Source of the DNA: Gammaproteobacteria bacterium
GTDB lineage: Bacteria; Pseudomonadota; Gammaproteobacteria; Methylococcales; Methylomonadaceae
Length of the DNA stretch: 39,631 nucleotides
Assembly (NCBI GenBank): GCA_018830325.1
Contig: JAHJSQ010000005.1
Location: forward strand, 1 to 39,631
Direction: 5' to 3'
In this document: positions 14,738 to 25,204 of the stretch, piece after piece
Layout: each line of letters opens with the position of its first letter
Numbering within the stretch: position 1 is the first letter of the stretch
Program-made: the position numbers and the translations under genes
Notes under the pieces: generated by a model
The model's input: only the letters and a program-made list of their open reading frames with translations
What the model was told of the DNA's origin: nothing
Database searches by the model: none

Positions 14738-16699
14738 TTATCTTCGGCGAATCTTAAGTTGGTCGACTCGTTCGCTTAGCCGGCTCAAGTCTGCTTGCGA
14801 CGATTCTTTTTGATAGCGTAATTTGATGAACAAGCCGGTGATTTCGTCTATCGCCTCGGTTTGCTTCGGATACGCTTTCTTGCTCCGTTTAGCGAAATCG
14901 AGAGGTCCTTCGCCAGCATTTCTTTTTAGGCCGGCCTTGCCTAGCCGGGCGCAGAACCGGCGATAGCAGCGCAATACTTTGTCGGCGGTTTTTTCTTTGC
15001 GCGATAACAATAGCCAGCTGAGTATCGAGGTGAATAAGGCGCCAAGTCCGACTAGCCAATAGAGCATTTGTTTTAACGATTCTATACCGAGCGAGGCTAA
15101 AAATTGGGTCTGATTGGCGGAATGATAATTGATGACCCAGCGCTGCCAGTTGTAATCGACGCTGCTCCATAATTGCCGGGCTTGTTTAAGCCAGTCGAGC
15201 TGTCGTGCCAACTCACTGTCGGCGGAGAAAAAGCTGATGTTGCGACTGGCAATTTGTTGTTCGATATTGACGTTTTGTTCTATTCTTTCCGGCGCTACTG
15301 CGGCCGTCGGGTCGACGCGCACCCAGCCCCGGTTTTCCAACCAGACTTCGGTCCAGGCATGGGCATCGGCTTGTCTTATTTCCAAAAAATTGCCGACCGG
15401 ATTCAAGACCCCGCCGTGATAGCCCGTGACGACGCGTGCAGGAATGTTCGCAACACGCATCAGGTAGGTGAAGGCGGCTGCATAATGACTACAAAATCCG
15501 CTTCGGGTTTCGAATAAAAACGTTTCGATCGGGTTGTCTTCCATTAGTGGTGGAGTCAGCGTGTAACTGAAATTTTCTCGGTTGAAATGTTGTAGAACAC
15601 GGTCGACGAATTGTTCGGGCCGCGTATCGAAGCCGCCGAGTCGTTTGATTAGCGAGGTGATTTTTTGGGAAGCCGGTCCCGGTAACTGTGTATTGGTGCG
15701 TAATTTGTGACCGCTGAGCTCTCCGGTGCGGTAACTGGGATAAGACGTAAAAGGGTATTCGGCGCGCTTGTCGGGGTTGCCGCTTCGAGTCAGCAAATAT
15801 TCCGAATTCATGTGTAGTTGCGGCGGGAAGTCGCCGGCCATTTCCAGCGCGAAGACCCAGTTGTTATTTTGAGGTTCGAGTAATAGCGTATAGCGATAAG
15901 CCGGTTCGCTGAAGTCCGGTTCGGCGGCGGCCGTATAGGTGTAGCGTTTTGCTGCGGTCCAGCGTTTGCCGTCGGTGACGGAAAACACCGGGCCGCGCCA
16001 ATAGCGCTGCGCATTCGGCGGTATCGGGCCTTGAAAGCGGACGCGGAATACCAGTTCGTCCGAAAAGCCGAGGTCGCTAATCGAGCCGGGTTCCATGCTG
16101 TCGCTGAGCCCTGTTTTAGCTCGGCTTTTGTCTTCGAACAACATCCAGCGCGGCGCTTCGACTCTCGGAAAAAAAACGAACAGCACGATCGCTAGAGGCA
16201 GCGCTTGCGCCAGGATGACGGCCGATGTTTTCAGCGCGTTTAAGGTATTTTGCCGGCGGCTATTGATTGCGACCAGCGTGCCTAGTAGCACGCAGCAAAC
16301 GAACAAGATATAGCCCGCCATGGCGATGCTCTGCTCATACAAAAATTGCGAAGCGGCGACGATGAAAGCCAGAAAGACAATCAAATACAAATCGCGTTCT
16401 TGCCTGATTTCGAGTAGCTTCAATGCCAGTGCGGTCATGAACAGTCGGGTTCCGGCATCGCGGCCGAAGAGTCCTTGATGCTGCGAATAAAGCAGGACGA
16501 GGCCGCCTACGGTCAACAAAAACAGCAATAATTTGCCGGGCAAGCAACTCGGTTTCCAAATGCCGATGAAGCGCCAAGTTAGCAGCAATACGAAGAATCC
16601 GAAAATCGAAGCCGGGATATGATAAATGTGCGGTAGCGCAATCAATCCGACCGAAATCAGCAGAAAGAGTAAAATGTTTTTTTCGATACTGGCCAGCAT
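14738..16699 (-). CDS. Membrane-anchored transglutaminase-like protein (TgpA/DUF3488 type)
   Basis: This 653-residue protein starts with five or six transmembrane helices (about residues 8-178), followed by a large periplasmic part, one more helix near 547-567 and a cytoplasmic tail. The transglutaminase-like catalytic triad is visible: Cys403 (TRSGFCSHYA), His447 (ADAHAWTEVW) and Asp463 (VDPTAAV). Homologues such as TgpA of Pseudomonas are linked to envelope or cell-wall processes, but the substrate is not established. It is the last gene of a three-gene operon, 3 bases after the DUF58 gene, itself downstream of a MoxR ATPase; this trio is widely conserved. Confidence 0.92.
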   Translation of the reverse strand: MLASIEKNILLFLLISVGLIALPHIYHIPASIFGFFVLLLTWRFIGIWKPSCLPGKLLLFLLTVGGLVLLYSQHQGLFGRDAGTRLFMTALALKLLEIRQERDLYLIVFLAFIVAASQFLYEQSIAMAGYILFVCCVLLGTLVAINSRRQNTLNALKTSAVILAQALPLAIVLFVFFPRVEAPRWMLFEDKSRAKTGLSDSMEPGSISDLGFSDELVFRVRFQGPIPPNAQRYWRGPVFSVTDGKRWTAAKRYTYTAAAEPDFSEPAYRYTLLLEPQNNNWVFALEMAGDFPPQLHMNSEYLLTRSGNPDKRAEYPFTSYPSYRTGELSGHKLRTNTQLPGPASQKITSLIKRLGGFDTRPEQFVDRVLQHFNRENFSYTLTPPLMEDNPIETFLFETRSGFCSHYAAAFTYLMRVANIPARVVTGYHGGVLNPVGNFLEIRQADAHAWTEVWLENRGWVRVDPTAAVAPERIEQNVNIEQQIASRNISFFSADSELARQLDWLKQARQLWSSVDYNWQRWVINYHSANQTQFLASLGIESLKQMLYWLVGLGALFTSILSWLLLSRKEKTADKVLRCYRRFCARLGKAGLKRNAGEGPLDFAKRSKKAYPKQTEAIDEITGLFIKLRYQKESSQADLSRLSERVDQLKIRRR

Positions 16700-16702
16700 A
16701 AT

Positions 16703-17647
16703 CTAAAACAAGGCGAGCGCTTCAAGACAACGCGCCCGGTGCGCGTGACCGATGCCGAGGCCGATTTTTTGGCCGGGTAGCTTAAGGCCGTAACGAAGCC
16801 CGGCTTTTTCCGCATCGAGAACCCAGCGGCACAGTCGGCTCAGGCGTTCCTCGTTGCCGTAACCGGCGCTGGCTTCGTAATGGAGCCACAATTCATCGCC
16901 TTGCTCGCCGCTGTATTGCTTGCTGAAAAGACCCTGACCTTTCGCATAGGCTTTCCAATGAATGCGTTTAATCGAATCCCCGCGTTGATACTCTTGAAGG
17001 CCGTAAAAGTCGTCGGTGCCTTTTTCGGCCTTTCCTTGATCCGATGCTCCGCCGCCGGTTTCGGGAAACGGGATCTCTTGGGGCCAGGGTTTCGGGTAAA
17101 CCAACACCGACAGGTTAAAACGCAACGGCGACCAGGCGCGGAACAAGCCGAGCGGATAGCCGCTCGATAGGGTGATCGTGCCACAGGGTTGATGTCCTCG
17201 GCGTTCGGTCGGAGCATACAATCTAACAGCTTTCTTCTCGTAGGGAGCAAGAGTCATTTGTGTTTTGTCATGCAAGTCGATTTCGAGACTGAGCCGTGGA
17301 ACAGGGATCGGATTGTCGATATGAATTTCGAATACTGCGCGTTCGCCGGCGAATACCGGCTTGCATTGCCCTTTTTGAATGATCAGGCCGGCTAAGGCTT
17401 TGTAACTGTGCAGGATGCCGATAAAAAATACGCTGGCTAGCAAGAAAGTTAGAAAATATGCGAGGTTATTGTTATAGACGAACGCGATCAGCAGCAACAG
17501 TAGGATTAATACGACAAAGCTCAGGCCTCGCTTGGACGGTAAAATAAATATTCGGCGCTGATTCAGTGGAATGGCTTCGTCGGACGGGTTTTCGCCGGCA
17601 AAAAAACGGTTTAACCGAAAACGGTCCTTGATTGACAGGGTATTCAA
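16703..17647 (-). CDS. DUF58 domain protein of the MoxR operon
   Basis: The 314-residue protein has two adjacent transmembrane helices (about 38-80) and a C-terminal DUF58 domain with its usual signature DFYGLQEYQRGDSIKRIHWK. DUF58 proteins are related to von Willebrand A-like folds and often serve as partners of MoxR AAA+ ATPases. Its start overlaps the stop of the moxR gene by 4 bases, so translation is coupled. The specific client in this operon is probably the membrane transglutaminase encoded next. Confidence 0.92.
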   Translation of the reverse strand: MNTLSIKDRFRLNRFFAGENPSDEAIPLNQRRIFILPSKRGLSFVVLILLLLLIAFVYNNNLAYFLTFLLASVFFIGILHSYKALAGLIIQKGQCKPVFAGERAVFEIHIDNPIPVPRLSLEIDLHDKTQMTLAPYEKKAVRLYAPTERRGHQPCGTITLSSGYPLGLFRAWSPLRFNLSVLVYPKPWPQEIPFPETGGGASDQGKAEKGTDDFYGLQEYQRGDSIKRIHWKAYAKGQGLFSKQYSGEQGDELWLHYEASAGYGNEERLSRLCRWVLDAEKAGLRYGLKLPGQKIGLGIGHAHRARCLEALALF

Positions 17648-18549
17648 AGCACGTTTACTCGTTCGAGTATCGGTGCGACGACCGCGCCGGAATCCTGGCT
17701 GGCGGAGCGCAGACGGTGGCCTGCGACGGACGGGAGCACCGCTTGTACATCTTCGGGCAATACTGCATCACGACTGTCCATGAACGCCCATGCCTTTGCC
17801 GCGTTGAGCAGGGATAAACCGGCACGCGGCGACAGACCGCAAGGGTAATCAGGGAATTCACGGGTAAAGGTGATGATGTTTTGCAAGTAATCCAGCAATG
17901 CGCTTGAAACATGCACGGTGTTGACGAGTTGTTGGATGTTTTTGAGCTGTTCTGGCGGTAATTCGGTTTGAAGGTTTTCAATCAAATGATAACGCGACTG
18001 TCCTCTCAATAATTCCCGCTCCGCGTTGCGGTTCGGATAACCCAGTTCGATGCGCATCAAAAATCGGTCCAGTTGCGATTCGGGCAAGGGGAATGTGCCG
18101 ATTTGATGAGCGGGGTTTTGCGTTGCGATCACGAAAAACGGCGAGGGCAAGTGATAGGTTTTGCCTTCGACCGTGACTTGTTGTTCCTCCATGGCTTCCA
18201 ATAAGGCGCTTTGTGCTTTGGGCGTCGAGCGGTTGATTTCATCGGCCAGAATCATTTGATTGAAGATCGGCCCTGGATGAAATTTGAAACTGCGTTCTTC
18301 CGGGTCGAATATCGATGCGCCGATAATATCGGCCGGCAGGATATCGCTGGTAAATTGAATGCGTTGATAATTTAAGCCCAGCAATTTAGCTAGAGTATGC
18401 GCGAGCGTGGTTTTGCCGACGCCGGGTATGTCTTCGATCAATAGATGGCCTCGAGCCAAAAGGCAACATAGGGCTAAACGGATTTGATGTTGTTTTCCGA
18501 GAATACTTCGATTGGCGGATTCCAACAAAGGAGCGATTGGGTTTTGCAT
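17644..18549 (-). CDS. MoxR-family AAA+ ATPase
   Basis: The 301-residue protein shows Walker A in EDIPGVGKTT (39-48), Walker B and the MoxR signature in LADEINRSTPKAQSALLEAMEE, a sensor region FFVIATQNP, and the GLSPRAGLSLLNAAKAWA helix typical of the family. MoxR ATPases act as chaperones for assembly or metal loading of partner complexes, usually together with DUF58 or VWA proteins, as here. It is the first gene of the operon. No good ribosome site precedes the assigned ATG, so the start is slightly uncertain. Confidence 0.93.
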   Translation of the reverse strand: MQNPIAPLLESANRSILGKQHQIRLALCCLLARGHLLIEDIPGVGKTTLAHTLAKLLGLNYQRIQFTSDILPADIIGASIFDPEERSFKFHPGPIFNQMILADEINRSTPKAQSALLEAMEEQQVTVEGKTYHLPSPFFVIATQNPAHQIGTFPLPESQLDRFLMRIELGYPNRNAERELLRGQSRYHLIENLQTELPPEQLKNIQQLVNTVHVSSALLDYLQNIITFTREFPDYPCGLSPRAGLSLLNAAKAWAFMDSRDAVLPEDVQAVLPSVAGHRLRSASQDSGAVVAPILERVNVL

Positions 18550-18589
18550 GAGGAGATGATTTTTGTGCGAAGTGGATTATTAATTTTTT

Positions 18590-18658
18590 CGGCGTTCCTC
18601 GATAGACATACCCCGCTCCCTAAGATCGGCGAAACTGCTCAAGCTGGGAATTGTTGAT
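18590..18658 (+). repeat. Dispersed 69-base repeat, second type
   Basis: The sequence from CGGCGTTCCTCGATAGACAT to GCTGGGAATTGTTGATAAG is nearly the reverse complement of 35859-35927, in the left arm of composite repeat C, with only about eight differences in 69 bases. It lies between moxR and the dksA-like gene, upstream of both, and so may affect their promoters. It has no long open frame. Confidence 0.8.
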
Positions 18659-18746
18659 AAGATAAAGTCTCATGAGAATGAATGCCGAAGTTAATGGTAC
18701 TATGCTATCTACAACTATAGTTTAAAATTAATGTCAGGGTAGAGCT

Positions 18747-19088
18747 GTGAGTGAATACGAGGAAGTCCGCGAAAATTTGATCGAAATGCTCGAGGAACTT
18801 GATGAGCGCCTGAGCAAAATTACCGAGGACGTCAAACATACCGATGAGCCGTTATCGCAAGATTTCGGCGAACAGGCCGTACAAACCGAGAATGATGAAG
18901 TATTGGATTATTTAGGCAATACGACCCGGGCGGAGATGGTTAAAGTCAGGCACGCGATTGATCGGATAGACGATGGCGAATACGGTTTTTGCGAAAATTG
19001 CGGGGCGAAGATTAATAAGGAGCGGCTGAAGGTTTTACCTTTTGCCAATTTGTGCATTCAATGCGCGGAAAAAGCGGAAAAACGATAG
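18747..19088 (+). CDS. DksA/TraR-family C4 zinc-finger protein
   Basis: The 113-residue protein has an N-terminal coiled coil (about residues 5-75) and a C-terminal four-cysteine zinc finger, Cys82/Cys85 (FCENCG) and Cys103/Cys106 (LCIQCA). The family member DksA binds in the secondary channel of RNA polymerase and acts with ppGpp; shorter relatives such as this one may act similarly or under stress. The two acidic residues at the tip of DksA's coiled coil are not clearly recognisable, so it is a paralogue rather than DksA proper. The start is GTG at 18747, after AGGGTAG. Confidence 0.88.
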   Translation: MSEYEEVRENLIEMLEELDERLSKITEDVKHTDEPLSQDFGEQAVQTENDEVLDYLGNTTRAEMVKVRHAIDRIDDGEYGFCENCGAKINKERLKVLPFANLCIQCAEKAEKR

Positions 19089-19279
19089 GTCATTTTGATC
19101 GAGAAGCCTTTACCGATAGCGTCCATGGACATCATCGGTAAAGGCTCCCTGCCTTGGTGTTTGGCTTTGCGGCGGTATTGGGTTTTGTCGCGGAATATTT
19201 GGGCTTTGTTAAACTGATGAGCGTGCTTGGCAACCAAGTTGGCTTGTGCGTTGGGTGCCGGTTTTTTGGTCTTTTTCAT
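19058..19279 (-). CDS. Small basic conserved protein (DUF7230-like)
   Basis: The 73-residue product is strongly basic at the start (MKKTKKPAPNAQANLVAKHA) and contains AKHAHQFNKAQIFRDKTQYRRKAKHQGRE, a pattern I recall from a family of very short proteobacterial proteins of unknown function. AGGAG stands 7-8 bases before the ATG. The last 30 or so residues look less conserved and are partly encoded by a palindrome (19105-19146); the reading frame ends inside the 3' end of the convergent dksA-like gene (31-base overlap). Confidence 0.62.
   Translation of the reverse strand: MKKTKKPAPNAQANLVAKHAHQFNKAQIFRDKTQYRRKAKHQGREPLPMMSMDAIGKGFSIKMTYRFSAFSAH
19105..19146. terminator. 13-bp hairpin between convergent genes
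   Basis: AGCCTTTACCGAT (19105-19117) pairs with ATCGGTAAAGGCT (19134-19146), and the loop itself holds the palindrome GTCCATGGAC. It follows the stop of the dksA-like gene but has no T-run on either strand, and lies in the reading frame of the small basic protein. A role as terminator or mRNA stabiliser is possible. Confidence 0.4.
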
Positions 19280-19355
19280 AAATAAACTCCTGAATAATTT
19301 TGGACAACGCCTCTTTACTATTTAAAATAGCGCTTTATTTGAGCATTAAAAGCCT

Positions 19356-21224
19356 GTGAAATTCAAAAAAAATTTTGATGTTATCGTGATCGGCGGCGGT
19401 CATGCCGGAACCGAGGCTGCATTGGCAGCCGCCCGAAGCGGTGCGCAAACCTTATTACTCACCCAGAATATCGATACCTTGGGACAGATGAGCTGCAATC
19501 CGGCGATCGGAGGCATCGGCAAAGGCCATCTCGTCAAGGAAATCGACGCACTCGGCGGCATCATGGCCGAGGCGATCGATCATGCCGGCATTCAGTTTCG
19601 TATTCTAAACGCCAGTAAAGGTCCCGCGGTCAGAGCGACTCGCGCGCAAGCCGACCGTAGTCTCTATAAGCAATATGTGCGTGGCGCATTGGAAAATCAA
19701 GCGAATTTGGCCTTGTTTCAGCAAACGGTTGCCGATTTGATCGTCGAAGGCGGTCGGGTTGCCGGCGTTAAAACCCAAATGGGGCTCGAGTTTCGCGCGC
19801 GCGCCGTAGTCTTGACCGCGGGTACCTTTTTAGCCGGACGTATTCATATCGGACTGGAAAATTATACCGGCGGGCGTGCCGGCGATCCGGCCTCTGTCGA
19901 GTTGGCCGAGCGTTTGCGCGAGTTGCCGTTCCGAGTGGATCGTTTGAAAACCGGCACGCCGCCGCGCATCGACGGTCGCACGATCGATTACAGCAAGTTG
20001 GAAAAACAATTCGGCGACGATCCGGTTCCTGTTTTTTCGTTTTTGGGCAAGCGCGAGCAGCATCCGCGGCAAATTCCTTGTTTTATCACGCGAACCAATA
20101 GCCGGACGCATGACATCATTCGGTCCGGTCTGGACCGTTCGCCGATGTACACCGGTGTAATCGAAGGCATCGGGCCGCGCTATTGTCCCTCTATCGAAGA
20201 TAAGATTGTGCGTTTCGCCGATCGCGATTCGCATCAGATTTTCATCGAGCCGGAAGGCTTGAATACGAACGAGATTTATCCGAACGGTATTTCAACCAGT
20301 TTGCCGTTCGATGTGCAATACGAATTCGTAAGATCGATGCTCGGATTCGAAAATGCCGAAATCATTCGTCCGGGTTATGCGATCGAATACGACTTTTTCG
20401 ATCCGCGGGATCTTAAGTCGTCATTGGAAACCAAACATATGCCAGGTTTGTTTTTTGCCGGGCAAATCAACGGTACTACCGGCTATGAAGAGGCGGCCGC
20501 ACAAGGCTTGATCGCAGGGCTCAATGCCGCGCGCTCGACTCGCGATCAGGAAAGTTGGTGTCCGGCTCGCGACGAGGCTTACATCGGCGTGATGATCGAC
20601 GATTTGATCACGCGCGGCACGCAAGAGCCTTATCGGATGTTTACGAGCCGTGCCGAATACCGGCTGTTGTTACGCGAAGATAACGCCGATCTACGCTTGA
20701 CCGAAACCGGCCGCGAGTTAGGTTTGGTTGACGACGAGCGTTGGCGCACTTTCGAACATAAGCGCGAACAAATCGGTGCTTTGCAAACGGAACTGTCGAA
20801 AAAATGGCTTCGGGCCGAAACGGCAGAAGCCAAACAAGCCGAAGCGTTTTGGGGCAAGCCGTTGCAGCGCGAAGTCAACTTGATGGATTTGCTGCGCCGT
20901 CCCGAAGTGGATATCGAGCGGCTGTTGACCTTTGTCGAGCGAGATGATGTTCCGGGGCAGGTGTCCGAGCAAGTCGCGATACAGGCCAAATATTCGGGTT
21001 ACATCGACAGGCAGCAGACTGAAATCGACAAGACCAAGCGTTACGATCATTTACGTTTGCCGGAAACGATCGATTACCGGAACGTCTCGGGGCTTTCAAA
21101 CGAAGTTTGTGAAAAACTCAGAAAACAACAGCCGGAAACGCTGGGACAGGCTTCGCGAATTCCGGGTATAACGCCGGCGGCGATATCCTTGTTGCTGGTC
21201 CATTTAAAGAAGAAAAGCGCCTGA
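19356..21224 (+). CDS. mnmG: tRNA uridine-5-carboxymethylaminomethyl modification enzyme MnmG (GidA)
   Basis: MnmG uses FAD, with MnmE, to add the carboxymethylaminomethyl group to U34 of several tRNAs. The 622 residues match the family length. The FAD-binding [10 protein letters not shown] lies at 13-22, followed by the family signature [20 protein letters not shown] and, later, the [13 protein letters not shown] block. I keep the GTG at 19356 as start, since the protein then begins just before the FAD motif as in homologues, although the ribosome site is weak. It is followed by rsmG with overlapping stop and start (TGATG), the classical gidA-gidB pair. Confidence 0.96.
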   Translation: MKFKKNFDVIVIGGGHAGTEAALAAARSGAQTLLLTQNIDTLGQMSCNPAIGGIGKGHLVKEIDALGGIMAEAIDHAGIQFRILNASKGPAVRATRAQADRSLYKQYVRGALENQANLALFQQTVADLIVEGGRVAGVKTQMGLEFRARAVVLTAGTFLAGRIHIGLENYTGGRAGDPASVELAERLRELPFRVDRLKTGTPPRIDGRTIDYSKLEKQFGDDPVPVFSFLGKREQHPRQIPCFITRTNSRTHDIIRSGLDRSPMYTGVIEGIGPRYCPSIEDKIVRFADRDSHQIFIEPEGLNTNEIYPNGISTSLPFDVQYEFVRSMLGFENAEIIRPGYAIEYDFFDPRDLKSSLETKHMPGLFFAGQINGTTGYEEAAAQGLIAGLNAARSTRDQESWCPARDEAYIGVMIDDLITRGTQEPYRMFTSRAEYRLLLREDNADLRLTETGRELGLVDDERWRTFEHKREQIGALQTELSKKWLRAETAEAKQAEAFWGKPLQREVNLMDLLRRPEVDIERLLTFVERDDVPGQVSEQVAIQAKYSGYIDRQQTEIDKTKRYDHLRLPETIDYRNVSGLSNEVCEKLRKQQPETLGQASRIPGITPAAISLLLVHLKKKSA

Positions 21225-21853
21225 TGGATACTTGCCGGAAACGACTTCAGGCCGGTCTCGATGAATTAAACTTAACGCTTAGCGACGAACAGACCGACCG
21301 CTTGTTGAGGTTTGTCGGACTGATCGATAAATGGAATAAAGCCTTCAATCTAACCTCGATCCGTGACCAAGAAGCGATGGTAAGTCTGCATCTGCTCGAT
21401 AGTCTTGCGGTTTTACCTTATGTTACCGGGCAAACGGTCATCGATATCGGGACCGGCGCCGGATTGCCGGGTATTCCTTTGGCCGTTTGCCGGCCGGACA
21501 AAACTTTCACGTTATTGGATAGCAATAGCAAAAAAACCCGTTTCGTGCAGCAGGCCGTTTTAGAGTTGAAATTGGCCAATGTCCAGGTTTGTCATGGCCG
21601 AGTTGAGGGTTTTTCGTCTGAACATTTGTTCGATACGGTCATTACGCGAGCGTTTACTAATTTGCCAGACATGCTGAAAATGACCGGGCATTTGATCGCG
21701 CCGGGCGGCGTGTTGTTGGCGATGAAAGGTCAGTATCCCGAGCAGGAGTTGCAGCAAATCGAAGGTAACGCGACAGTGATACCGATAAGGGTTCCGGGAA
21801 TAGAAGCGCAGCGATGCCTGATTCAAATTAACAAGCCTACGCAGCGGGAGTAA
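21224..21853 (+). CDS. rsmG: 16S rRNA m7G527 methyltransferase RsmG (GidB)
   Basis: RsmG methylates G527 of 16S rRNA using S-adenosylmethionine. The 209 residues fit the family. The SAM-binding loop VIDIGTGAGLPGIPLA and the second block FTLLDSNSKKTRFVQ are plain, as is the VITRAFTNLPDML region. The ATG overlaps the mnmG stop, so the two are translationally coupled; parA follows after 4 bases, so the transcript probably runs on into parAB. Confidence 0.95.
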   Translation: MDTCRKRLQAGLDELNLTLSDEQTDRLLRFVGLIDKWNKAFNLTSIRDQEAMVSLHLLDSLAVLPYVTGQTVIDIGTGAGLPGIPLAVCRPDKTFTLLDSNSKKTRFVQQAVLELKLANVQVCHGRVEGFSSEHLFDTVITRAFTNLPDMLKMTGHLIAPGGVLLAMKGQYPEQELQQIEGNATVIPIRVPGIEAQRCLIQINKPTQRE

Positions 21854-21857
21854 ACGA

Positions 21858-22625
21858 GTGGGAAAGGTGATAGCAGTTACCAATCAAAAAGGCGGGGTCG
21901 GGAAAACAACGACCAGTGTAAATCTGTCCGCGGCTTTGGCGGGTGCAAAACGAAAAGTGTTGTTGGTGGATCTCGACCCGCAAGGTAATGCGGCGATGGG
22001 TTGCGGCGTCGATAAAGACTCGGTGCAATATTCCAGTTACGATTTGTTATTAGAAGATGTGCCGGCAGCCGAGACTGTTGTAAAGCAAGAGTCGTGCGGG
22101 TTTTCGATAATTCCGGCCAATTCCGACTTGACGGCAGCCGAAGTCAATATGCTACAGATCGATCGCAAGGAGCGGCGTCTGGCCGAAGCCTTGCAGCCGA
22201 TTAAGGATCAGTACGACTATATACTGATCGATTGTCCTCCTACATTGAATATGTTGACATTAAATGCCATGGTCGCAGCCGATAGCGTGCTGATACCGAT
22301 GCAGTGCGAATACTACGCGCTGGAAGGTTTATCGGCGCTGATGTCGACATTGAGAAACATTCAAGGTTCGGTAAATCCCGGGTTGCAACTCGAAGGTATT
22401 TTAAGAACGATGTTCGATAATAGAAGCCGTTTGACCAAAGACGTTTCCGATCAGTTGGCTGAATATTTCGGCGATAAAGTTTTTCGCACCACGATTCCGC
22501 GTAATATTCGCTTGGCCGAGGCGCCGAGTCATGGTTTACCGGTAATCCAATACGATAGGTCGTCGCGCGGTGCCTTGGCTTATATCGCATTGGCCGGCGA
22601 AATGATTAGAAAAGAGAAGAAATAA
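21858..22625 (+). CDS. parA: ParA/Soj chromosome-partitioning ATPase
   Basis: ParA is the nucleotide-switch ATPase that moves ParB-parS complexes during chromosome segregation. The 255-residue protein has the deviant Walker A motif KGGVGKT (residues 11-17), LLVDLDPQGNAA, and the switch region LIDCPPTLNMLTLNA. The start is GTG, 4 bases after rsmG, with GGGAG in front. The pairing with parB right behind and the location next to mnmG/rsmG are typical of the chromosomal (not plasmid) system near the replication origin. Confidence 0.95.
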   Translation: MGKVIAVTNQKGGVGKTTTSVNLSAALAGAKRKVLLVDLDPQGNAAMGCGVDKDSVQYSSYDLLLEDVPAAETVVKQESCGFSIIPANSDLTAAEVNMLQIDRKERRLAEALQPIKDQYDYILIDCPPTLNMLTLNAMVAADSVLIPMQCEYYALEGLSALMSTLRNIQGSVNPGLQLEGILRTMFDNRSRLTKDVSDQLAEYFGDKVFRTTIPRNIRLAEAPSHGLPVIQYDRSSRGALAYIALAGEMIRKEKK

Positions 22626-22632
22626 GACAATT

Positions 22633-23505
22633 ATGGCGGTACAAAAACGAGGTTTGGGTCGGGGATTGGATGCATTATTGGGCGATGCGCCACCTGCGAC
22701 AGAGAAAAAAAACGAACTGCAAAAACTGCCGATCGAATGGTTGCAGCGTGGAAAGTTTCAACCGAGAAAGGATATCGATCCGGAAAGGATCAAGGAGCTA
22801 GCTGATTCGATCAAGGCACAAGGTATCATTCAGCCGATTGTGTTGCGTAAAATCGGCGATGAACGATATGAAATCGTTGCCGGGGAAAGGCGTTGGCGCG
22901 CTGCGCAGCTTGCCGGGTTGCAAGAAGTGCCGGTTGTTGTGCGCGATATCGACGATAAGGGTGCGATGGCGATCGCGTTGATCGAAAATATTCAGCGCGA
23001 AGATTTGAATCCGCTCGAAGAAGCCGAAGCCTTAAAAAGACTGCTTGAAGAATTTGAGTTGACGCATCAACAAATCGCCGATGCGATCGGTAAATCCCGC
23101 GCGACGGTGACCAACTTATTGCGATTGATGGAGTTGCAGCCGGAAGTCAAGCAGTTGCTGGTTGATAAGCAAATCGAGATGGGGCATGCCCGGGCTTTGT
23201 TGCCGTTGGGTCGCGATCTGCAAATTCAGGCCGCGCAGAAAATCGCTAAGCAAAGTCTTTCGGTCAGGGCGGTGGAAAAACTGATCAGAGATTTGCAGAC
23301 CGAGTCGCTAAAAAACGAACCGGCGGAAGTCGACCGCGATACCCTTCGATTGCAGGAGGAGCTAACGTCGAAACTCGGCGCGAAAGTCTCGATCAATCAT
23401 AAACAAAACGGTTCCGGCAAGCTGGTGGTGGCTTATTCGAGTTTGGAGCAATTGGACGGCATCATCGAGCAGCTCAGTTATTCGGAAAATAGAATTACCG
23501 ATTGA
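22633..23505 (+). CDS. parB: ParB/Spo0J chromosome-partitioning protein
   Basis: The 290-residue ParB loads at parS sites and spreads as a CTP-dependent clamp. It starts with the RGLGRGLDALLG box that contacts ParA, followed by the ParB/Srx CTPase fold with GERRWRA (84-90) and ENIQREDLNPLEEA. A helix-turn-helix for parS binding lies around 133-150 (QQIADAIGKSRATVTNLL), and a C-terminal dimerisation part ends the protein. It lies 7 bases behind parA. I did not find a full consensus parS site in the window. Confidence 0.95.
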   Translation: MAVQKRGLGRGLDALLGDAPPATEKKNELQKLPIEWLQRGKFQPRKDIDPERIKELADSIKAQGIIQPIVLRKIGDERYEIVAGERRWRAAQLAGLQEVPVVVRDIDDKGAMAIALIENIQREDLNPLEEAEALKRLLEEFELTHQQIADAIGKSRATVTNLLRLMELQPEVKQLLVDKQIEMGHARALLPLGRDLQIQAAQKIAKQSLSVRAVEKLIRDLQTESLKNEPAEVDRDTLRLQEELTSKLGAKVSINHKQNGSGKLVVAYSSLEQLDGIIEQLSYSENRITD

Positions 23506-23536
23506 TTTTGTTTGTCCGGGATATGGGTAAAACCGG

Positions 23537-23567
23537 AAAATCAGGCTGAACGATTGGCTGATTTTTA
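23537..23567 (+). terminator. Possible terminator after parB
   Basis: AAAATCAG (23537-23544) pairs with CTGATTTT (23558-23565) over a 13-base loop and is followed by a short T-run. The stem is short and AT-rich, so the termination strength is doubtful. It would separate the mnmG-parB transcript from the atp operon. Confidence 0.35.
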
Positions 23568-23620
23568 AATGAATCGTTGCAAAGTAGGAAATGCTCTGTT
23601 CCTTATTCTTCCTTGATTAA

Positions 23621-24028
23621 ATGAAGCCTCATCGCTATAATCCACAAGTTGTTGTATCCGGAGTCGGTGTGACGGACGAAAAGATTTCTACAGTCGGAAA
23701 AATCTTGATTTTACAAGCGTTCGTTATTATCGCGATATCTTCCGGATTTGCAGTTTTTTCGGGGCTGCAGAGTGCTAAGTCGCCGTTTCTAGGCGCATTG
23801 GCAGCATTTATACCGAATCTATACTTTGCTTTGCGCATCTTTAGAGCGAGCGGGCAAGGCGCCAAAAAAATCGTGAATTCGTTTTATGCCGGCGAATCGG
23901 GAAAGCTCATATTGACAGCTGTGCTGTTTTTTTTGATTTTTCAAATTCCGAATATCAATATTTTAACGCTGCTATCGGGGTATATAGCAGTATTGTCCGT
24001 ATTTTGGTTTGCGCTAATTATGCGCTGA
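23621..24028 (+). CDS. atpI: ATP synthase subunit I (AtpI)
   Basis: AtpI is a small inner-membrane protein that helps assemble the c-ring of the F-type ATP synthase and is not part of the finished enzyme. The 135-residue product has four hydrophobic helices and the FLGALAAFIPNLYFALRIF block typical of the family. It is the first gene of the atp operon, 24 bases before atpB. No good ribosome site precedes the ATG, in keeping with the low expression usual for this gene. Confidence 0.88.
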   Translation: MKPHRYNPQVVVSGVGVTDEKISTVGKILILQAFVIIAISSGFAVFSGLQSAKSPFLGALAAFIPNLYFALRIFRASGQGAKKIVNSFYAGESGKLILTAVLFFLIFQIPNINILTLLSGYIAVLSVFWFALIMR

Positions 24029-25162
<1,134 letters not shown>

Positions 25163-25204
25163 TAGATCCGGTTTTTTAACTAACAGCAACAAGAGGAACG
25201 CATC

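Noticed and set aside
19356-23620. Replication origin or parS sites near mnmG-parB
   Set aside because: The gene order suggests the origin is not far, but I found no DnaA-box cluster and no full TGTTTCACGTGAAACA site.
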